A DNA stretch of 64,000 bases, taken from positions 372,001 through 436,000 of the forward strand of contig OY723286.1 of assembly GCA_963210315.1 (NCBI GenBank), written 5' to 3'. This DNA comes from Rhynchopus euleeides. Taxonomy: Eukaryota; Euglenozoa; Diplonemea; Diplonemida; Diplonemidae. Below the pieces are notes generated by a model that was not told the origin of the DNA, did not search any database, and worked only from the letters and a program-made list of their open reading frames with translations. This document shows positions 9,659 through 22,124 of this stretch, one piece after another. How positions within the stretch are numbered: position 1 is the first letter of the stretch; each line of letters begins with the position of its first letter. Position numbers and translations under genes: made by a program.

Positions 9659-11864
9659 CGTTGGTGTGTCTTGGGTTGTGGGTGTGGTGTGGGAAACTGT
9701 GTGTGGATGGGTGTTCATTGTTTGATGACGCCAGGTGCAGGCCGGGCGTTATAGTGCGTCCCGGAAGCGGGGACGGCACACCCTCACAGTCTACCTCCTG
9801 TGACAGACACCACGCAGCCAGGCAGTCAGAGGTCTCGCTTTCTGTTTTTCAGATGCACGACTCACACGCACACGGCGTCACGCTGCTTGGTGTTGTCATC
9901 ATATGCCTGCTGTGCCACGACACCTCGCTCACTGCTGTGGCCATGCCTTGGCAATGGCATCCCTGACTGCACACGGTGTAGGGCAGTCAGGTCTCGCTTC
10001 TGTTCTATTGTTGCACGACTCACACGCACATGGCGTCACGCTGCTGGTGGTATAACGTCATCATGTGCCTTGCAGTGTTGTGTGCCCAACTGCTGAACTG
10101 CCGATAACACAGAGTGATACAGTCAGGTTCCTTCTGTCTTTAAGTTAAAGTGGAAGTCACAAGCCGTGTTGGCTTCAGGGAATGGACCAATGTTGCTTTA
10201 ACTGGTGTCATCATGTGCTGTGCATCCCAGCATCCTCCCTGCGTAGGTGTGCGTGCCGGCCAACGGTTCCTCTGGCACCCGAGTCCGGCAGGGTTGCCTG
10301 TCACGTGAGCTGGAGAGGGAGGCGGGGGAGCGGCAGGAGAAGGGGCACAGGGAGGCGGCCCTGCCGGACAAGAGGGAGCCTCAAACAATGTGTCTCAGGG
10401 GTGTCCCCATCCACATGGCGCAATGTCTCCGAGTGACGGGCGCAAGAGGGGTGTACTGTTGTCGGGCATCGCTGGTGGGATGGGTGGGGTGGGCACACAT
10501 GCCCAGTGCTACTTTATGCCGCTGTCCTCCATGCTTGCATCAGCCTATTCGCCCCTACACAGACCCCATTCTGCCACGAGTCGAGGTAAGTGGCCAGGAG
10601 GGTATGTACCCCAACACAGTACGAATAGGACTGAAGGAACACACGCGTCCAGGGGAAAACTAACGAATGAAACTGTGCGTGGGTTCTGAGGAGAGAGAGA
10701 GGTGCGGCTGTCAGGCCAACAACACCACCGCTTGGCTCCATGGCCACCCTCCTTCCCAGCAACCCAGGCCAACAAAGCAAATAATAAATACAAGCCCTTC
10801 GTCAGGCAGAGGGTTGGGCACGGGTGTCTCCCGTCTACCGGAAGACCGCAACCAAGCCCCGCCAGACTGACAGGCAGGCATACGCACAATATAACAGTCG
10901 AACTGAGAGTGGCGGGCTGATGCCCCCACAGAAACAACCGGTGGCTACAACATTCTGCAGTGTGTCACGAACATGCCTACTGAAAGGCACACATGCCGTG
11001 CAAACGGGTGTCCAAGAAGCTGCCCTTCACAGCAAGGCCGATCGAGAATCTTACCAGATGTGCTGTCCGCATTGTTGGTTGTGTGACCATCCAGAAGCGG
11101 CTCTCGGCATCTCTCCGGTACTCAACGTATCAGCAGCTGAAGAGAGCGGCTCAACAACCAGAACGTCCCCGCACACACACTGAGTGTCGTGCGCCACGAC
11201 GGGAAATAATAGTTGGGAACAGAGTGGAAAAAGGCAACCCAGATGTTGGGGATGAAAAGAGAATAAGAAAGGGCTGCGCCCTCTCTGCTTTGATAGTGCC
11301 GCATCATATCTGTTGGCGGGGGGGAGTTGAGGGTTGTGCTGCAGCAGTCCAGGGCCCAAATCCCGGACGCAGTTTGATTGAATTAAGTTTGCACACACAG
11401 ACACACACCTGTGTTGGGATCGAAGAGTCCTTCTTCGGGTGGGACCGTTGTTCTCCGTCTTCGCTTGTGTGATCCACCGAGATACAGGGGTGCTGTGCAT
11501 GAGGTGGGCGCTGCACAGGGGGGTGGGCGTGGCGTGAAGAGTACAGAGAGGTTAGAAAGCAAAGCAATCCGTCCCATTGCAAAAGCCGCAAGTTAAACAA
11601 AACACACCACGGAGTACACTGCAGGGCATGCACCGTGTTGCACGGGCCCCTGCAGCTCATGCGAGGTGGTTCATTCTGTGATTCAAGTGAACCGGCGTGC
11701 AGTCCAGCGATACATGTGGGGTACAGTGCTGAATATCACATGACACAGTGCCCGGTGAAACAGCATGCAACATGCTTGTTCGAGGTACACATGGGTCTGT
11801 GTGGCACCGAAGCGCACGACCGATGGCTCTGCAATGCCCTGGCATCTATTGCAGGTTGATGTAT

Positions 11865-13610
11865 TTAGCACAGCAGCTGCATGCCGTCAACGTACACCGG
11901 TGCCTTGTTCCCGACGTACATCTCGACACGCACAATGTCGTTGTACCCGCTGGGCAGGCTGGCACCACCAACACGGCTCCCGTCCACGGTGATGCTGAAC
12001 TGGCGGGACGACCAGTCGAAGGCAGCCACGATGTTCTGGAAGGTGGCCCGGCGCACGACGCTCGACCCGCCGTTCCACGATCCCCACGACCGCCCCTCGT
12101 ACGTGTTGAAGTAGGTGTTGCCGCGAATGGCGTGCAGCATGTTGACGATGGCACCGCTGGACGAGATGAGGCGGAAGCGCACCTGCGCGTTCGAGTCCTC
12201 CACACGGGTGTACACGCTGAACCGGGCAGGCTGCATCGACCCGACAGGGATTGTGACGGTGCGGTGCGAGAACCGGATCATCAGAGCGCCCTTGCCCCAC
12301 CGCTTGTTGTGCTCCGTGTAGGCCACGTGCTGCCCCAGACCGATCAAGTCCTCCAGCTCGTTGAACCCGAAGGTCTTGCTCTCACGGCAGGCACCGCCAC
12401 CCGTCGGGGGCGACGGGCGGGTGGGCGGGGTGGGGGTCCTCCAAGTGGGGGGCGACGGCGGGGTCGGCGGCTGGGGGGTGCGCATCGGGGGGGACGGGGG
12501 CGAGGGGCCGCCGCCACCGCCACCGCCACCGCCCGCCACACGCACCCGCACCGAGCACGTCGCTGCCGACCCGTCCGACCCTGTGAAGGTTGCGCTCAGG
12601 GTGAAGGTCTGCCCCGCCATGGCACGCGTCGGGGTGAAGTGCATCTCAGCATACCCCGTGTAGCGGAGTGTCGTCCCGTCGCGTGTCACAAACCGCACCC
12701 CCGAGCTGGCAGTCGTCTGCCCGTACGACACACGCATCGAGCGCGCAGGGTCGTACACCGCGTTGAAGTCGACCTCAAAGCGGCGCGACGGCTGCAGGAC
12801 GTGCGTAATCTGCGTGTCCACCGACGGAAGGCACTTCGGCTGGCGGAAGGTGGTGGAACAGTCGTTGTACATGAACTGGATGGTGGCCACGTCCACCGGG
12901 CTCAGCCCCTTGCGCTGCCCGATGGGTGCCGGTGCCGTGATGACCGGGCGGCGGCCGATGGCGAACCCGTACGCCCCGTAGTGCATGATGGACCCGTAGT
13001 CGTACTTCCCCATGTCACGCCCGGTCCGGCTGTTCTTGTTGAAGTTGAACTCCATCCCGCGGTGCACCTGCGACAGGTCGACGCGCACGAAGCTGTCGCG
13101 GTCCTTGCGCGACTGTTCGTGGCTAAGTCCGAGGCTGTGGCCTATCTCATGAATTGTTGCCCCGACACCGCACCCACGCGCAATCGACACCGAGTTGACC
13201 CCGTTCCCGCGACGCCCGATCGGGGAGCTGCACCCGCCCCCCTGGGTGAAGCGGATGTACGGGCGTGGGCACGACCCCTCCGACCTGCACTTGTTGAACC
13301 GGATGCACGTCTTCGACTCCCAGTCCCGCACCGCCGCAGACACCCGGTTGTCGTTGCTGCTGATCGGGGACGCGATGTAGTAGTTCACAGGCCGCCCCAC
13401 AGGGAACAGCTGTGTCATCCTGGTCAGCGGGGTCGCCCCGAGACTCTTCCCGTCGCGACCCCGCTCCACCTGCACATCCCCTTCCACAATGTCGTAGTCG
13501 TAGTCCCAGTCGGGCCGCGCCTTGTCACCCTGCCCGCCCTCAGCCCCCACAAGGGCAGCCGCTGCTCCAGCAGCCAGCACAGCACGCCACAGGGGTGCCC
13601 GCATCACCAT
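11865..13610 (-). CDS. Astacin-family secreted metalloprotease, copy L3
   Basis: 581 aa, same predicted protein as copy L1. The downstream spacer lacks the 99-bp segment. Confidence 0.93.
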   Translation of the reverse strand: MVMRAPLWRAVLAAGAAAALVGAEGGQGDKARPDWDYDYDIVEGDVQVERGRDGKSLGATPLTRMTQLFPVGRPVNYYIASPISSNDNRVSAAVRDWESKTCIRFNKCRSEGSCPRPYIRFTQGGGCSSPIGRRGNGVNSVSIARGCGVGATIHEIGHSLGLSHEQSRKDRDSFVRVDLSQVHRGMEFNFNKNSRTGRDMGKYDYGSIMHYGAYGFAIGRRPVITAPAPIGQRKGLSPVDVATIQFMYNDCSTTFRQPKCLPSVDTQITHVLQPSRRFEVDFNAVYDPARSMRVSYGQTTASSGVRFVTRDGTTLRYTGYAEMHFTPTRAMAGQTFTLSATFTGSDGSAATCSVRVRVAGGGGGGGGGPSPPSPPMRTPQPPTPPSPPTWRTPTPPTRPSPPTGGGACRESKTFGFNELEDLIGLGQHVAYTEHNKRWGKGALMIRFSHRTVTIPVGSMQPARFSVYTRVEDSNAQVRFRLISSSGAIVNMLHAIRGNTYFNTYEGRSWGSWNGGSSVVRRATFQNIVAAFDWSSRQFSITVDGSRVGGASLPSGYNDIVRVEMYVGNKAPVYVDGMQLLC

Positions 13611-14389
13611 GGTGCTGATGTGTTGTGGTGTGAAGAACAGAGAAGAAGAAACTAACCTGTGAGGTTGGTGCCGTGACACATCATTCATCCCCCACCCACA
13701 TGATGTGGGAAGCGCGTTTAGTGGTTCCCGCTGAGGGGGAAGATTGAAACTTGCAAGATTCTGTGTCGCTGACTCTTGCGAGGGAATTGACCATGCAGTT
13801 AGCGTGAGTGTGTGTGCGGGTGTTCCAAGGCACGGGGTATCGATCACATTCATACGCATGATCACAAGGGTGGGGATGCTGTGGGCGGGGTCGAATGAGG
13901 TTCACTGTCGCTGTCGCCGATGGTTGCAGCAGATCCTGCGGGTCGGACCATGAGTCCGATGCAAAGAATACGCACTCACACCACACAGCGTCCGGCTGGC
14001 TGGCCTGGCCATCCGGAGGGCAAATACGAACAGCAGCAGCAGGCTGGTGCTATTGCAGATGCCGAAGAGAGGAGAAGAGAAGAACACACAGCGTCCGGCT
14101 GGCAGGTGCCTTGATTGGCAAGCGCCTGCAGATGCCGAAAAGAAAGAAAGAAGAGAAGAAGGACAAGGAAGGGGAACAAACCCTGCACGTGCGTCATGAA
14201 CAGGGGCAGGTGGTTCATGACAGCGTGCACCCGAGCTAGAGACACCCACACGCTGTGGTGGGTGTTGGACAAAACATCACAAGAAAGTTAGTTGGGCACA
14301 CCACGTCGAGCCGTGGCGTGTTTCTGTGGAACAGGCTGGCAGGATACACAGGCAGCCTGCCCACGAGAGGCACAGACTAACAGACAGCA

Positions 14390-15109
14390 TCACTTGCTGA
14401 GCACCGACACAACGTCCTTGGCGGTGGCAGTCGCAGACCCGGGGTTCTGCCCCGTCACCAGACGCTCGTCCACGATGGACAGCTCTCCCCAGTCCTTGAC
14501 GGCGACAAACTTCGCCCCGCGCTCCTTCAGTGTCGTCTCCAGCATGAAGGGCATCACCTCCGACTTCTCCACAGCGTCCTCCTCGGTGTTGGTGAACCCG
14601 CTCACACGCTTCCCGGCAACCAGGTACTCCCCGGACGACAGCTTCACGTTGACGAGCGCAGCAGGGCCGTGGCACACGGCGGCCACAACACCTCCCTTCT
14701 CGTAGATCGCAGTTGCCGCCTTGTTCTGCGCCTCACAGTCGGGGAAGTCCCACATCACCCCGTGCCCGCCCGCGTAGAAAATGGCGTCGTACTGTGCGGC
14801 AGGCTTCGCCATCTCTGCGAGCGACACGGTGGCCAGGGACTTCCCCTCCTTCATGTGCTGCTCCTTGAACTTCTGCGACTCCGCGTCCCCTGCGAAGGCC
14901 TCGAGGCTCGACACGTCGCACCCCGCATCCCCACCCTTCGGGCTGACAAACACCACGTCGTACCCAGCAGCCTTGAACACGGCGTAGGGGTGCGCCACCT
15001 CCGGCAGGTACCACCCGGTCGCCGTCGGCACCACTCCCTCCTTCTTCTGCGCCGCCGTGGCCGGCATCTCCGTGTGCTGCGACACCACAAGCAGGACAGA
15101 CTTCCCCAT
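14390..15109 (-). CDS. DJ-1/PfpI superfamily protein, copy L3
   Basis: 239 aa, same predicted protein as copy L1. It is the last DJ-1 gene before the unique block when moving rightward. Confidence 0.93.
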   Translation of the reverse strand: MGKSVLLVVSQHTEMPATAAQKKEGVVPTATGWYLPEVAHPYAVFKAAGYDVVFVSPKGGDAGCDVSSLEAFAGDAESQKFKEQHMKEGKSLATVSLAEMAKPAAQYDAIFYAGGHGVMWDFPDCEAQNKAATAIYEKGGVVAAVCHGPAALVNVKLSSGEYLVAGKRVSGFTNTEEDAVEKSEVMPFMLETTLKERGAKFVAVKDWGELSIVDERLVTGQNPGSATATAKDVVSVLSK

Positions 15110-17315
15110 CGTTGGTGTGTCTTGGGTTGTGGGTGTGGTGTGGGAAACTGTGTGTGGATGGGTGTTCATTGTTTGATGACGCCAGGTGCAGGCCGGGCGT
15201 TATAGTGCGTCCCGGAAGCGGGGACGGCACACCCTCACAGTCTACCTCCTGTGACAGACACCACGCAGCCAGGCAGTCAGAGGTCTCGCTTTCTGTTTTT
15301 CAGATGCACGACTCACACGCACACGGCGTCACGCTGCTTGGTGTTGTCATCATATGCCTGCTGTGCCACGACACCTCGCTCACTGCTGTGGCCATGCCTT
15401 GGCAATGGCATCCCTGACTGCACACGGTGTAGGGCAGTCAGGTCTCGCTTCTGTTCTATTGTTGCACGACTCACACGCACATGGCGTCACGCTGCTGGTG
15501 GTATAACGTCATCATGTGCCTTGCAGTGTTGTGTGCCCAACTGCTGAACTGCCGATAACACAGAGTGATACAGTCAGGTTCCTTCTGTCTTTAAGTTAAA
15601 GTGGAAGTCACAAGCCGTGTTGGCTTCAGGGAATGGACCAATGTTGCTTTAACTGGTGTCATCATGTGCTGTGCATCCCAGCATCCTCCCTGCGTAGGTG
15701 TGCGTGCCGGCCAACGGTTCCTCTGGCACCCGAGTCCGGCAGGGTTGCCTGTCACGTGAGCTGGAGAGGGAGGCGGGGGAGCGGCAGGAGAAGGGGCACA
15801 GGGAGGCGGCCCTGCCGGACAAGAGGGAGCCTCAAACAATGTGTCTCAGGGGTGTCCCCATCCACATGGCGCAATGTCTCCGAGTGACGGGCGCAAGAGG
15901 GGTGTACTGTTGTCGGGCATCGCTGGTGGGATGGGTGGGGTGGGCACACATGCCCAGTGCTACTTTATGCCGCTGTCCTCCATGCTTGCATCAGCCTATT
16001 CGCCCCTACACAGACCCCATTCTGCCACGAGTCGAGGTAAGTGGCCAGGAGGGTATGTACCCCAACACAGTACGAATAGGACTGAAGGAACACACGCGTC
16101 CAGGGGAAAACTAACGAATGAAACTGTGCGTGGGTTCTGAGGAGAGAGAGAGGTGCGGCTGTCAGGCCAACAACACCACCGCTTGGCTCCATGGCCACCC
16201 TCCTTCCCAGCAACCCAGGCCAACAAAGCAAATAATAAATACAAGCCCTTCGTCAGGCAGAGGGTTGGGCACGGGTGTCTCCCGTCTACCGGAAGACCGC
16301 AACCAAGCCCCGCCAGACTGACAGGCAGGCATACGCACAATATAACAGTCGAACTGAGAGTGGCGGGCTGATGCCCCCACAGAAACAACCGGTGGCTACA
16401 ACATTCTGCAGTGTGTCACGAACATGCCTACTGAAAGGCACACATGCCGTGCAAACGGGTGTCCAAGAAGCTGCCCTTCACAGCAAGGCCGATCGAGAAT
16501 CTTACCAGATGTGCTGTCCGCATTGTTGGTTGTGTGACCATCCAGAAGCGGCTCTCGGCATCTCTCCGGTACTCAACGTATCAGCAGCTGAAGAGAGCGG
16601 CTCAACAACCAGAACGTCCCCGCACACACACTGAGTGTCGTGCGCCACGACGGGAAATAATAGTTGGGAACAGAGTGGAAAAAGGCAACCCAGATGTTGG
16701 GGATGAAAAGAGAATAAGAAAGGGCTGCGCCCTCTCTGCTTTGATAGTGCCGCATCATATCTGTTGGCGGGGGGGAGTTGAGGGTTGTGCTGCAGCAGTC
16801 CAGGGCCCAAATCCCGGACGCAGTTTGATTGAATTAAGTTTGCACACACAGACACACACCTGTGTTGGGATCGAAGAGTCCTTCTTCGGGTGGGACCGTT
16901 GTTCTCCGTCTTCGCTTGTGTGATCCACCGAGATACAGGGGTGCTGTGCATGAGGTGGGCGCTGCACAGGGGGGTGGGCGTGGCGTGAAGAGTACAGAGA
17001 GGTTAGAAAGCAAAGCAATCCGTCCCATTGCAAAAGCCGCAAGTTAAACAAAACACACCACGGAGTACACTGCAGGGCATGCACCGTGTTGCACGGGCCC
17101 CTGCAGCTCATGCGAGGTGGTTCATTCTGTGATTCAAGTGAACCGGCGTGCAGTCCAGCGATACATGTGGGGTACAGTGCTGAATATCACATGACACAGT
17201 GCCCGGTGAAACAGCATGCAACATGCTTGTTCGAGGTACACATGGGTCTGTGTGGCACCGAAGCGCACGACCGATGGCTCTGCAATGCCCTGGCATCTAT
17301 TGCAGGTTGATGTAT

Positions 17316-19061
17316 TTAGCACAGCAGCTGCATGCCGTCAACGTACACCGGTGCCTTGTTCCCGACGTACATCTCGACACGCACAATGTCGTTGTACCCG
17401 CTGGGCAGGCTGGCACCACCAACACGGCTCCCGTCCACGGTGATGCTGAACTGGCGGGACGACCAGTCGAAGGCAGCCACGATGTTCTGGAAGGTGGCCC
17501 GGCGCACGACGCTCGACCCGCCGTTCCACGATCCCCACGACCGCCCCTCGTACGTGTTGAAGTAGGTGTTGCCGCGAATGGCGTGCAGCATGTTGACGAT
17601 GGCACCGCTGGACGAGATGAGGCGGAAGCGCACCTGCGCGTTCGAGTCCTCCACACGGGTGTACACGCTGAACCGGGCAGGCTGCATCGACCCGACAGGG
17701 ATTGTGACGGTGCGGTGCGAGAACCGGATCATCAGAGCGCCCTTGCCCCACCGCTTGTTGTGCTCCGTGTAGGCCACGTGCTGCCCCAGACCGATCAAGT
17801 CCTCCAGCTCGTTGAACCCGAAGGTCTTGCTCTCACGGCAGGCACCGCCACCCGTCGGGGGCGACGGGCGGGTGGGCGGGGTGGGGGTCCTCCAAGTGGG
17901 GGGCGACGGCGGGGTCGGCGGCTGGGGGGTGCGCATCGGGGGGGACGGGGGCGAGGGGCCGCCGCCACCGCCACCGCCACCGCCCGCCACACGCACCCGC
18001 ACCGAGCACGTCGCTGCCGACCCGTCCGACCCTGTGAAGGTTGCGCTCAGGGTGAAGGTCTGCCCCGCCATGGCACGCGTCGGGGTGAAGTGCATCTCAG
18101 CATACCCCGTGTAGCGGAGTGTCGTCCCGTCGCGTGTCACAAACCGCACCCCCGAGCTGGCAGTCGTCTGCCCGTACGACACACGCATCGAGCGCGCAGG
18201 GTCGTACACCGCGTTGAAGTCGACCTCAAAGCGGCGCGACGGCTGCAGGACGTGCGTAATCTGCGTGTCCACCGACGGAAGGCACTTCGGCTGGCGGAAG
18301 GTGGTGGAACAGTCGTTGTACATGAACTGGATGGTGGCCACGTCCACCGGGCTCAGCCCCTTGCGCTGCCCGATGGGTGCCGGTGCCGTGATGACCGGGC
18401 GGCGGCCGATGGCGAACCCGTACGCCCCGTAGTGCATGATGGACCCGTAGTCGTACTTCCCCATGTCACGCCCGGTCCGGCTGTTCTTGTTGAAGTTGAA
18501 CTCCATCCCGCGGTGCACCTGCGACAGGTCGACGCGCACGAAGCTGTCGCGGTCCTTGCGCGACTGTTCGTGGCTAAGTCCGAGGCTGTGGCCTATCTCA
18601 TGAATTGTTGCCCCGACACCGCACCCACGCGCAATCGACACCGAGTTGACCCCGTTCCCGCGACGCCCGATCGGGGAGCTGCACCCGCCCCCCCGGGTGA
18701 AGCGGATGTACGGGCGTGGGCACGACCCCTCCGACCTGCACTTGTTGAACCGGATGCACGTCTTCGACTCCCAGTCCCGCACCGCCGCAGACACCCGGTT
18801 GTCGTTGCTGCTGATCGGGGACGCGATGTAGTAGTTCACAGGCCGCCCCACAGGGAACAGCTGTGTCATCCTGGTCAGCGGGGTCGCCCCGAGACTCTTC
18901 CCGTCGCGACCCCGCTCCACCTGCACATCCCCTTCCACAATGTCGTAGTCGTAGTCCCAGTCGGGCCGCGCCTTGTCACCCTGCCCGCCCTCAGCCCCCA
19001 CAAGGGCAGCCGCTGCTCCAGCAGCCAGCACAGCACGCCACAGGGGTGCCCGCATCACCAT
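17316..19061 (-). CDS. Astacin-family secreted metalloprotease, edge copy L4
   Basis: 581 aa. It differs from the other copies by Gln123 to Arg (TQGGG becomes TRGGG, from a T-to-C change near 18694) in the catalytic domain, outside the zinc site. Zinc ligands, Met-turn and signal peptide are unchanged. The 5' leader diverges immediately upstream of the ATG (from about 19075), with small insertions and deletions, and similarity to the unit ends by about 19182. The open frame therefore extends only 23 codons upstream of the chosen ATG, against 85 in other copies. This supports the chosen start, because the upstream codons are not conserved. Confidence 0.93.
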   Translation of the reverse strand: MVMRAPLWRAVLAAGAAAALVGAEGGQGDKARPDWDYDYDIVEGDVQVERGRDGKSLGATPLTRMTQLFPVGRPVNYYIASPISSNDNRVSAAVRDWESKTCIRFNKCRSEGSCPRPYIRFTRGGGCSSPIGRRGNGVNSVSIARGCGVGATIHEIGHSLGLSHEQSRKDRDSFVRVDLSQVHRGMEFNFNKNSRTGRDMGKYDYGSIMHYGAYGFAIGRRPVITAPAPIGQRKGLSPVDVATIQFMYNDCSTTFRQPKCLPSVDTQITHVLQPSRRFEVDFNAVYDPARSMRVSYGQTTASSGVRFVTRDGTTLRYTGYAEMHFTPTRAMAGQTFTLSATFTGSDGSAATCSVRVRVAGGGGGGGGGPSPPSPPMRTPQPPTPPSPPTWRTPTPPTRPSPPTGGGACRESKTFGFNELEDLIGLGQHVAYTEHNKRWGKGALMIRFSHRTVTIPVGSMQPARFSVYTRVEDSNAQVRFRLISSSGAIVNMLHAIRGNTYFNTYEGRSWGSWNGGSSVVRRATFQNIVAAFDWSSRQFSITVDGSRVGGASLPSGYNDIVRVEMYVGNKAPVYVDGMQLLC

Positions 19062-19182
19062 GGTGCTGATGTGTTCTGGAGAAACGAGAAGAAGAAACAA
19101 ACCTGTGAGGTTGGTGCCGTGACACATCATTCATCCCCCACCCACATGATGTGGAGGCGCACGTTCCCGCTGAGGGGGAAGA

Positions 19183-22124
19183 AGGATGGCAGGTGGGGTG
19201 GGTGGATGGGTGGAGGGGGACAGGGTTGCCGCTCTTTGTTTCGAGGTGTTCTTGTGTTCTTTCTCTCCAGGCGTTGCCGACATGCACAAGCTGTGACACT
19301 GCCGGCAGGGCTGCTCCACAAGCCCTGACATGTTCCCAATGGTGTGGGTTGGCTGTGCTTCCCGCTGCTTCGCCTCCTGCTCACGGCTCTGCAAGCTCGT
19401 GAACACCAAAGCCTCGGGTGCCTTTGTGTTGTGTCGGCCGTGGACTGAGCAGCAAGGCAAGTCAGCCCACGGCACGACGACCACATGGCCCAAGCGATAT
19501 GTCGTTCCTGTCGCTATCGCTGTTGCTGTTGACTTGTGATGGGACTTGGCTGGTTTTCTAACACGATTTCATTCATCTTTCTTTCGCTTCTTTCCTCCCT
19601 GGCGGCGTGTGGCAAGAAAGGCGGATGTGTGGGTGAGCACTGGGACACAAGGCACAGGGCCCATTGAGCGTGGCGCCCCGACCCACCCACACCCGCCAAT
19701 GTCCTGCCATCATATGAGGGTCATTCCGTTGTTTCATTCGATAATACTCTTGTCGGATGGGTGTGTCCCACTCCTCCGAAAGCAGTCTGCGCACACACAC
19801 GTGGCTGCCTGAATTGGAGTCCAGTGCTGCCGCAGACGCGGAGATATCCGACAACATCGTTTCTTGGAAGGCCCCAGCGGATATTTCAAAGACAAGTGAT
19901 TCTGCAGAGCCACAGCGACACGGCTGCCGCCTTGGGCACACAGCCACAACGGCGTCCCTCCCTCTCCCGAAGGCATGGTTGTGGTTTGCCATCGGGGAGG
20001 CAGGGTGGCTTCAAAACGCAAATGCAAACATACAAAAGCAATTGGAACGGGGATGGGTGGGTGGGTAGGGGTGAGGGGAAGGAAGAGGAAGAGGAAGGAA
20101 CGGGAGGAAACACGAATGCGAGCCATGCAGGTTGCTTGTGGAGCAAATCCCACCACACCAACCCTGACAAACAACACCGTTCGCAACAATATTGATCCCA
20201 TCGTTGCGAACCTGCTGTCAGGGTGCAGCGGCAGTGGCAGTGGTGCCAACAGGTGGTATTCTTTCCAAGGCAACATGCAGGCAGTCGGATGGGGAGAAGA
20301 GAGTCTGACAAACAGGGAGGGTTGAGAGAAGGAGAAGGGTCGCCGTTTTACGGGCACAGCCAGTGTGTGGTTGGGTGTGGGGATGCTAAGGTTGCTGATG
20401 CCTCCACAGGGCACAGCAGAATGGGGTCGGGTGCTGAAGTCGCAAAAGAGACGCGACTTTCCAAAAAGCACAGTTCGATAGCTGCAGAGAGAGAGAGAGT
20501 GAGGGAGAAGGAGGACAAAACAATGATTGCAGAAACGGCAGGACTACGGATCACCCGAACACCGCCTGCAGCATGGGTATGTGCGCGTAGTCCCTCAATA
20601 ACGATATCAGTACAGTAGCACCCTCTGTTGTTCCCCATGTGCGATCGCCGTCAAAACTGGAAAACAAAAGCATTTTCCGGCAAAAAATGATGGCATCTGC
20701 AAACAGGGGGGAGATAGAGAAGAAGGTGTTGGCATCCAAAGGGGACGAGGCCTGGTGATGGGCAGGCACGTGTTGTTCGTACCCAGTCTCAAGAGAGAGA
20801 GAGACTGGGCACGACAACAGTTGAAAACAAATGAATCGCAATGTGGTGGTGGGGTGTGGGGCAGGTGATCCAGAATGGAAAGCCGACACACGCCATGGCG
20901 GCGTCTGTGTGCAAAGGTACGTCTCACGGCTTGTGCTCTGTGACCACGCACATGCTTTTGGAACATGGATCGCAACTCCTGGAACAAGAAGGAGAAAATA
21001 TGACATTCAAGACACTGATGAGGTGTGGGATGAGTGGTGCATGTGCCACCCAGGTTTGAGGAAACCTGGTCCGCACAACACACACACTTGTACCCACACA
21101 ACACAGTAACACAGACACACGTACCCACATTGCCGACTAGGGCAGATGGGCATTGCTGGTGCCGCTGCCACAGCAACCACCACCCCTCGAGTCCTGTAAA
21201 CATCATCGCTGTGTGCTGCGGCAGAGATTCTGAGAAGCTCTCGGTGCTCGCTCTCCCAGCAGCACACGCCGTAACCCTACGCAAGGCGAGGGCAACGCGA
21301 CGATCGAAGAGAGGGAGGCAGGTGTGCAGAGGGGCGCCACTGCAGCAATGTGCGCAGCAGAATCCGCTGGCTTTGACCAACAGATGGAAAGCGGGGCGGA
21401 AGATGGGGCCGGGTTCCAGACGAAGGAGTCGAAACGAATCAGAACAGGGGCAGAGAGAGAGAGAGAGTTGCAGAGGGCACGGCCAACGCTGAATTGACAG
21501 GGGGGGATGTGATGGGTACTTCCGCAGACCCACTCAAGTCATTCGTGCCTTTGTGGTGGAAACTGAAACTGCCGCGATCTGGGCCACTCCGATCACCCCA
21601 CACCACAAGCAGTGGTAGGGGGTCTCAGAGGGCAGGGCACAGGCAGCGCCCACACGCAGGCACAACAACATCCGTCAGCGGCAGTCTGGGAGAGAGAAGA
21701 GAACAGGAGAACGGCGGGGTATGGGTCTTGGTATAGCTACGTATCGGAGAGTTGCGAGACAGGTCTTGATGCGAATGCGATTCTGTTCACTGTCGTGCGT
21801 CATCCCACGGTGATGCTACGCGCCTGTCCTGAGGTTCAGGAGTGGCGCTTGTGATCCCGTTGGAGGTGCACACAAAAGACAAAACATGGCAGGAAGGGTT
21901 GACAGGAAGACATGTCTGAAAGACATGGATAAAACACCCTGGCTGGTTGATGATGCGGAAGGAAAGGGGTGGTGGTGGGAGGGGACAGGGGATGTTGATG
22001 AACAACAACAAGAGGGGAAAAAGAGTTGCAGAAATGCCGCTTGATTGCGACGTAGTTCTACTTGTCGTGTACTGCAACACAAACAGTCGGCTGAATAATG
22101 ACTCATGCCGTCTGTCTTGCAAGA
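19183..22124. other. 2.9-kb unique region without a supported gene
   Basis: Several 100-300-codon open frames exist, the longest on the minus strand at 20607-21533. They are rich in Cys, His, Pro and Ser, overlap frames on the other strand and show no domain, so I do not call them. Visible structure is limited to GA microsatellites (about 20488, 20793 and 21451), CA/TG-rich stretches and a strong hairpin at 20162-20223. It is the 3' flank of the PA14-oxidase gene. Confidence 0.6.
20162..20223. other. Two-stem imperfect hairpin
   Basis: CCCTGACA (20162-20169) pairs with TGTCAGGG (20216-20223), and inside it GTTCGCAAC (20179-20187) pairs with GTTGCGAAC (20203-20211). The loop starts with the palindrome CAATATTG. 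The function is unknown. It could be a structured RNA, a 3'-end processing element or a remnant of an inverted-repeat element. Confidence 0.6.

Larger units (their letters stand above)
1..19182. repeat. Left tandem array of 5,451-bp [DJ-1 + astacin] units
   Basis: Position 1 reappears at 5452, and the DJ-1 and astacin genes recur with spacings of 5,451 or 5,550 bp. The 5,550-bp interval contains a 99-bp extra segment at 6126-6224. About three and a half units are present; where compared they are practically identical, including the spacers. The array ends just 5' of the astacin gene at 17316-19061: similarity to the unit continues in patches up to about 19182 (unit position 2742), then stops. 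Both genes of each unit are on the minus strand. Confidence 0.95.

Noticed and set aside
20607..21533. 308-codon minus-strand open frame in the gene-free region
   Set aside because: Composition is Cys/His/Ser/Leu-rich without domain, derives partly from GA and CA repeats, and overlaps equally long frames on the other strand.
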